Assembly: GCA_018055865.1 (NCBI GenBank)
Contig: JAGPGR010000043.1
Coordinates: 1-10,679 of the forward strand
Reading direction: 5' to 3'
From: Paludibacteraceae bacterium
GTDB taxonomy: Bacteria > Bacteroidota > Bacteroidia > Bacteroidales > Paludibacteraceae
DNA length: 10,679 nt
In this document: piece after piece, positions 7,659 to 10,679 of the stretch
Layout of the letters: each line of letters opens with the position of its first letter
Numbering within the stretch: position 1 is the stretch's first letter
Notes under the pieces: generated by a model
What the model was told of the DNA's origin: nothing
The model's database searches: none
What the model saw: the letters and a program-made list of their open reading frames with translations, nothing else
Program-made: the position numbers and the translations under genes

Positions 7659-7739
7659 GGCAGCTATGCCGACACTATAATGAAGAATGAACGGGACGCA
7701 AGAAACGTCAACGGTCAGGCCTTGCGGGTAAGTGCTGCC
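7659..7739 (+). ncRNA. Unassigned structured RNA candidate with pseudoknot
   Basis: This 81-nt stretch is about 54% G+C, well above the AT-rich DNA around it. GGCAGC (7659-7664) pairs perfectly with GCTGCC (7734-7739) as an outer stem. Within it GCCGAC (7668-7673) pairs with GTC-a-GGC (7714-7720), and CGCAAG (7697-7702) pairs with CTTGCG (7721-7726). The last two helices cross each other and their 3' strands abut, so they would stack as an H-type pseudoknot. The unpaired parts are purine-rich on the + strand (AATGAAGAATGAACGGGA), which favours RNA from that strand. It lies upstream of the receptor promoter, so it is either a separate small RNA or part of a longer leader. I found no consensus promoter before it. 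It contains no convincing reading frame. I could not match it to a known family. Confidence 0.5.
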
Positions 7740-7775
7740 AAATCAATAAAACAGGGAAAATTCTAACTACACTTT

Positions 7776-7806
7776 TTTGAATATTTCAAAACATAAGCTA
7801 ACTTTG
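7776..7806 (+). promoter_or_regulatory. Promoter of the TPP riboswitch / TonB receptor transcript
   Basis: TTTG (7776-7779), a 19-nt spacer and TAACTTTG (7799-7806) are an exact match to the Bacteroidota -33/-7 promoter. Transcription would start near 7812-7815, about 40-45 nt before the riboswitch, giving a leader of nearly 200 nt. Confidence 0.8.
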
Positions 7807-7855
7807 CACATAGAAATCTGAACTTTTTTCGGTTTCAAACATTATACTTAAAACA

Positions 7856-7931
7856 ATTTCGGGGTGCCTTAATATTTCGGGCTGAGATCATACCCTTTGA
7901 ACCTGCACGGGTAATTCCGCGAAGGGAAAAA
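7856..7931 (+). ncRNA. TPP riboswitch (THI element)
   Basis: The conserved THI-box blocks appear in order: GGGGTGC (7861-7867), GGGCTGAGATCATACCC (7879-7895), TTTGAACCTG (7896-7905), then GGGTAATTCCGCGAAGGGA (7909-7927). GGGGT pairs with ATACCC for the inner helix, and TTTC (7857-7860) pairs with GAAA (7926-7929) as a short P1. The aptamer binds thiamine pyrophosphate and normally switches the downstream gene off. No terminator hairpin with a U run is seen in the 77 nt before the start codon at 8009, so the switching mechanism is not obvious; control of translation is possible. Confidence 0.95.
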
Positions 7932-8008
7932 GAACAAATCATTTCAAATTTCAACCGTATTTTCAGGCTCTCTCATTGCATTTTATTAACTAATTAATTA
8001 AAAATCAA

Positions 8009-10423
8009 ATGAGAAAGTACCTTCTATTTATATTGCTGATGGTTAGCACAATAACCATTTCGGCACAAAATTTCATTCGTGGTAAAGTAACCGACGAAAG
8101 TAACGTGGCCATTCAGGGAGCCCACGTTACACTTAAACAAATATCTCAATCAGTTAAGACGAACAATCGGGGCGAATTTTCTTTTGAAAATCTGACCGAT
8201 TATGCCTACACACTGCTGATAAAAAGCACCGGATATGAGAATTACGTGCAAAACGTTCAGACCGGTTCGGTAATTACCATCGTGATGACCCATGCTTCCA
8301 TTACACTCGAAGAGGTGAATGTGCTGGCTACGCGTGCCACCGACCGTTCGCCGGTAGCATTTACCAATGTTTCCAAAGATAAAATAGAAGAACGAAATGC
8401 CGGTCAGGATTTGCCATACTTGCTTGCTCTCACTCCCTCGTTTATCACCACGTCGGATGCTGGTACAGGAATAGGTTATACGGGTTTCCGGATTCGCGGC
8501 ACGGATGCCAATCGCACCAATATTACCGTTAACGGAATTCCGCTCAATGATTCGGAATCGCACAGCGTTTTCTTTGTAAATATGCCCGATTTTGCCTCAT
8601 CGCTCCATTCGGTACAGGTGCAGCGGGGCGTAGGAACTTCTACCAACGGTGCTGCTGCTTTCGGAGCCAGCATCAATATGCAGACTGAACTCTTGAATTC
8701 CAACCCTTATGCTGAAACAGGAATTTCTCTTGGTTCGTTTAACACCATGAAAAACAGCGTGATGGCCGGAACCGGATTAATCAATAATTTTGCGGTGGAT
8801 GTGCGGCTTTCCAACATAACTTCGGATGGTTTTATCGACCGCGCCTCAGTGGATATGAAATCGTATTTTGTTTCAGCCGGATATTACGGTGAAAATACGT
8901 TGGTGAAATTCATCACTTTTGGAGGAACGGAAAAAACCTATCAGGCCTGGAACGGAGTAGATATTGAAAATCAGGAACGTACATTCAACGAACTTGGAAT
9001 GTACTTTGACAAAAACGGAAACACAAGATTCTATGATAATCAGACAGATAACTACAATCAAACGCATTACCAGCTTCACTGGACTCAGGAGTTAAATTCA
9101 AAGTTGAATTTGAATACAGCCTTGCACTACACACGTGGATTGGGGTATTACGAAGATTATAAAACAGCCCGAAAATACAAGGAATACGGCTTAGAACCAG
9201 CCATAGTGGATGATATTACGCTTAAAAAGACGGATTTGGTGCGTCAGAAATGGCTTGATAATCATTTTGGCGGGGCAACATTTTCGTTGAACTGGAATGC
9301 GAATAATCTTGCCCTGACTTTCGGTGGTGCTGCTAATAAATATTACGGCGATCATTACGGAAAAGTGCTTTGGGTGCAATATCCGAACCATGCAGAAGTA
9401 GGCCATCAGTACTATTTCAATCAATCGAGCAAAACTGATGCAAACGTTTTTGGAAAAATGAATTACCTGATTGCCAATAAATTATCGGTTTATGCAGACC
9501 TGCAATACCGTTATATCCTGCACGAAATGAACGGCAAGGACGACAAATACGATGATAATAAAGGCGTTATGCGGGATATCACTCAAACTCATGCCTTCCA
9601 TTTCTTCAATCCGAAAGCAGGGTTGAATTACCAACTGGACCGCGCTAACAGCATTTTTGCTTCATTTGCCATTGCCAACCGGGAGCCCAATCGCAACAAC
9701 TACACCGATGCCGGACCCAACTACAGTCCGACAAGTGAACGCTTGTATGACTCAGAACTGGGTTACAGATACTTCTCAGGAAGTTTCAGTATTGGAGCAA
9801 ATCTTTATTACATGAAATACATCAATCAGCTTATCCTGACAGGGAAAATCAGTGAAATAGGCGAACCGCTAACTTCTAACATACCCGACAGTTACCGCAC
9901 GGGGCTGGAATTAATGACCGGTGTAAAGTTATTGGATGGACTACGTTGGGATGGAAATTTGAATCTTAGTCAGAATAAAATCAAAAACTTCACAGAATAT
10001 GTGGATGTGTATGATACTAACTGGAACCGGACTGGAATAAAAGAGAATTTCTTCGGTAGGAGCAACATCTCTTTTTCGCCCAGTATAGTGGCAAACAGCA
10101 CTTTCAGTTATTCATTCAAAGGATTTGAAACTGCTTTTTACTCCACTTACGTTGGCAGGCAATATCTCGACAATACTTCGGATGCATTGCGTTCCATCAA
10201 CGCATATTTCGTAAATAATCTCCGGCTGGGATATTCGTGGAGAATGAATAAAATCAAATCCATTGATTTTAACTTGCTGATAAACAATTTATTCAATTCG
10301 GAATATGAAACAAATGGTTACAATTGGTTCACGTATTATCTGGGTAGCGAAAGAATGAACGAAAAAAGGTATTTCCCGCAAGCAGGCATCAATTTCCTGT
10401 TTTCAACTTCTTTGAAATTGTGA
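8009..10423 (+). CDS. TonB-dependent outer-membrane receptor, probable thiamine transporter
   Basis: The 804-residue protein begins with a signal peptide (MRKYLLFILLMVSTITISAQ, cleavage near 20). Residues 22-95 form a carboxypeptidase-regulatory-like beta domain (RGKVTDE...IQGAHVTL...TNNRGEFSF) common in Bacteroidota receptors. The plug follows at about 110-228, with GFRIRGTDANRTNITVNGIPLND and VQVQRGVGTSTNGAAAFGASINM, then a 22-strand-type barrel rich in aromatic and Asn residues to the end. It should import its ligand across the outer membrane using TonB-ExbBD energy. The ligand is not readable from the protein, but the TPP riboswitch in its leader says thiamine or a derivative; TPP-controlled receptors of this kind are known in Bacteroides. 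It is shorter than SusC proteins and has no SusD partner. In Bacteroides such receptors often precede pnuT, but here a strong terminator follows, so it seems monocistronic. Confidence 0.93.
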   Translation: MRKYLLFILLMVSTITISAQNFIRGKVTDESNVAIQGAHVTLKQISQSVKTNNRGEFSFENLTDYAYTLLIKSTGYENYVQNVQTGSVITIVMTHASITLEEVNVLATRATDRSPVAFTNVSKDKIEERNAGQDLPYLLALTPSFITTSDAGTGIGYTGFRIRGTDANRTNITVNGIPLNDSESHSVFFVNMPDFASSLHSVQVQRGVGTSTNGAAAFGASINMQTELLNSNPYAETGISLGSFNTMKNSVMAGTGLINNFAVDVRLSNITSDGFIDRASVDMKSYFVSAGYYGENTLVKFITFGGTEKTYQAWNGVDIENQERTFNELGMYFDKNGNTRFYDNQTDNYNQTHYQLHWTQELNSKLNLNTALHYTRGLGYYEDYKTARKYKEYGLEPAIVDDITLKKTDLVRQKWLDNHFGGATFSLNWNANNLALTFGGAANKYYGDHYGKVLWVQYPNHAEVGHQYYFNQSSKTDANVFGKMNYLIANKLSVYADLQYRYILHEMNGKDDKYDDNKGVMRDITQTHAFHFFNPKAGLNYQLDRANSIFASFAIANREPNRNNYTDAGPNYSPTSERLYDSELGYRYFSGSFSIGANLYYMKYINQLILTGKISEIGEPLTSNIPDSYRTGLELMTGVKLLDGLRWDGNLNLSQNKIKNFTEYVDVYDTNWNRTGIKENFFGRSNISFSPSIVANSTFSYSFKGFETAFYSTYVGRQYLDNTSDALRSINAYFVNNLRLGYSWRMNKIKSIDFNLLINNLFNSEYETNGYNWFTYYLGSERMNEKRYFPQAGINFLFSTSLKL

Positions 10424-10469
10424 AAAAAAATAAATAAAATTTCTGTTTCCCTTTAGCTCATTACAAAGA

Positions 10470-10502
10470 AAAACGTCTGAGAAATTTATTCTCAGACGTT
10501 TT
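10470..10502 (+). terminator. Strong intrinsic terminator after the receptor gene
   Basis: AAAACGTCTGAGAA (10470-10483) and TTCTCAGACGTTTT (10489-10502) pair perfectly over 14 bp around a 5-nt loop, and a T-rich tract follows. The A-rich 5' side could also let it work on the - strand. Confidence 0.93.
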
Positions 10503-10526
10503 ATATTATTTCTTTATCTTGTTATG

Positions 10527-10579
10527 TTTAGCTTTTTGATATCTGAAACGCTGACTTATAGGTCAAAAAGTAGGCTAAA
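10527..10579. repeat. Imperfect inverted repeat upstream of the transposase-like fragment
   Basis: TTTAGC-TTTTTGA (10527-10539) is mirrored by TCAAAAAG-tag-GCTAAA (10563-10579). The core CTTTTTGA/TCAAAAAG is 8 bp, the outer TTTAGC/GCTAAA is 6 bp, and the right arm has a 4-nt insertion. It could form a hairpin or lie near the end of a mobile element. No function can be assigned. Confidence 0.35.
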
Positions 10580-10603
10580 AACTCTTGAATTGCCTGATAT
10601 CAT

Positions 10604-10611
10604 TATCTTTG
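10604..10611 (+). promoter_or_regulatory. -7 element before the transposase-like fragment
   Basis: TATCTTTG matches TAnnTTTG and lies 16 nt before ATG 10628, so the RNA would have a very short leader. No TTTG is found 19-21 nt upstream; only a TTG at 10585-10587. Confidence 0.4.
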
Positions 10612-10627
10612 CGGTAAATCAAAGATT

Positions 10628-10679
10628 ATGAACAAAAAAAATGCTTTTATTGTGGTAGTAAAATTACCAAGAAAAATGG
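10628..10679 (+). CDS. Start of a possible insertion-sequence transposase (zinc-ribbon N-terminus), cut by window edge, with apparent frameshift
   Basis: From the ATG at 10628 the direct frame reads MNKKNAFIVVV and looks like nothing known. From 10642, in another frame, the bases read CFYCGSKITKKNG, the C-x-x-C-G-S...K-N-G pattern that opens many InsA-like/IS1-type transposases. The two frames meet at a run of eight A (10634-10641): nine A would join the ATG to the zinc-ribbon frame. That frame has no ATG, GTG or TTG between its last stop (TAA near 10615) and the motif. So the gene is either frameshifted, read by slippage on the A run, or affected by a sequencing error. Only about 17 codons are visible, so the IS family cannot be named. 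Confidence 0.45.
   Translation, partial: MNKKNAFIVVVKLPRKM

Noticed and set aside
7691..7710. GGGACGCAAG as part of a c-di-GMP-I riboswitch
   Set aside because: Only this short block resembles the consensus; the GGGTTACC-type tetraloop receptor and the other conserved blocks are missing.
7700..7745. Resemblance of CGGTCAGG...GTAAGTGCTGCC to the 4.5S/SRP RNA core
   Set aside because: The GGTCAGG strand is present, but the opposite strand lacks the invariant AGCAG and the GNRA-type loop, and the element does not fold as one long hairpin.

Overview
The window (10,679 bp) looks like chromosomal DNA from a low-GC member of the phylum Bacteroidota, most likely the order Bacteroidales. Three things point there. 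Promoter-like elements match the Bacteroidota TTTG / TAnnTTTG pattern. Start codons are preceded by A-rich sequence rather than a clear Shine-Dalgarno. One gene is a TonB-dependent receptor with an N-terminal carboxypeptidase-regulatory-like domain. The assignment to order level is inference.

Layout from left to right: the 3' end of a manganese exporter gene (mntP, + strand) and a bidirectional terminator; then, on the - strand and read right to left, gpx (a lipoprotein glutathione/thioredoxin peroxidase), metK (SAM synthetase), a class A penicillin-binding protein (PBP1A type), and an overlapping nfnA-nfnB pair (FAD/NAD(P)/Fe-S electron-transfer enzyme). On the + strand, after a 471-bp divergent intergenic region, comes a TonB-dependent outer-membrane receptor with a TPP riboswitch in its leader, a perfect 14-bp-stem terminator, and the first codons of what looks like an insertion-sequence transposase cut by the window edge.

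Most of the interest lies in the noncoding RNA. The metK leader holds a SAM-II-type pseudoknot riboswitch in a long-loop form, and its closing stem runs straight into six U residues, so the SAM-bound fold could itself act as a terminator. The receptor leader holds a clear TPP riboswitch, which makes thiamine (or a derivative) the likely cargo. Upstream of that receptor's promoter lies an 81-nt GC-rich island that can form a pseudoknot enclosed by a 6-bp stem. I cannot assign it to any RNA family, and it is the best candidate here for something undescribed.

The protein-coding genes are mainly housekeeping: metal efflux, redox balance (NfnAB), cell-wall synthesis (PBP1A), methyl-donor synthesis (MetK), peroxide defence (Gpx) and vitamin uptake (receptor). 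Apart from nfnA-nfnB they appear to be separately controlled, with a terminator or a promoter between most neighbours. No tRNA, rRNA or CRISPR array was seen.
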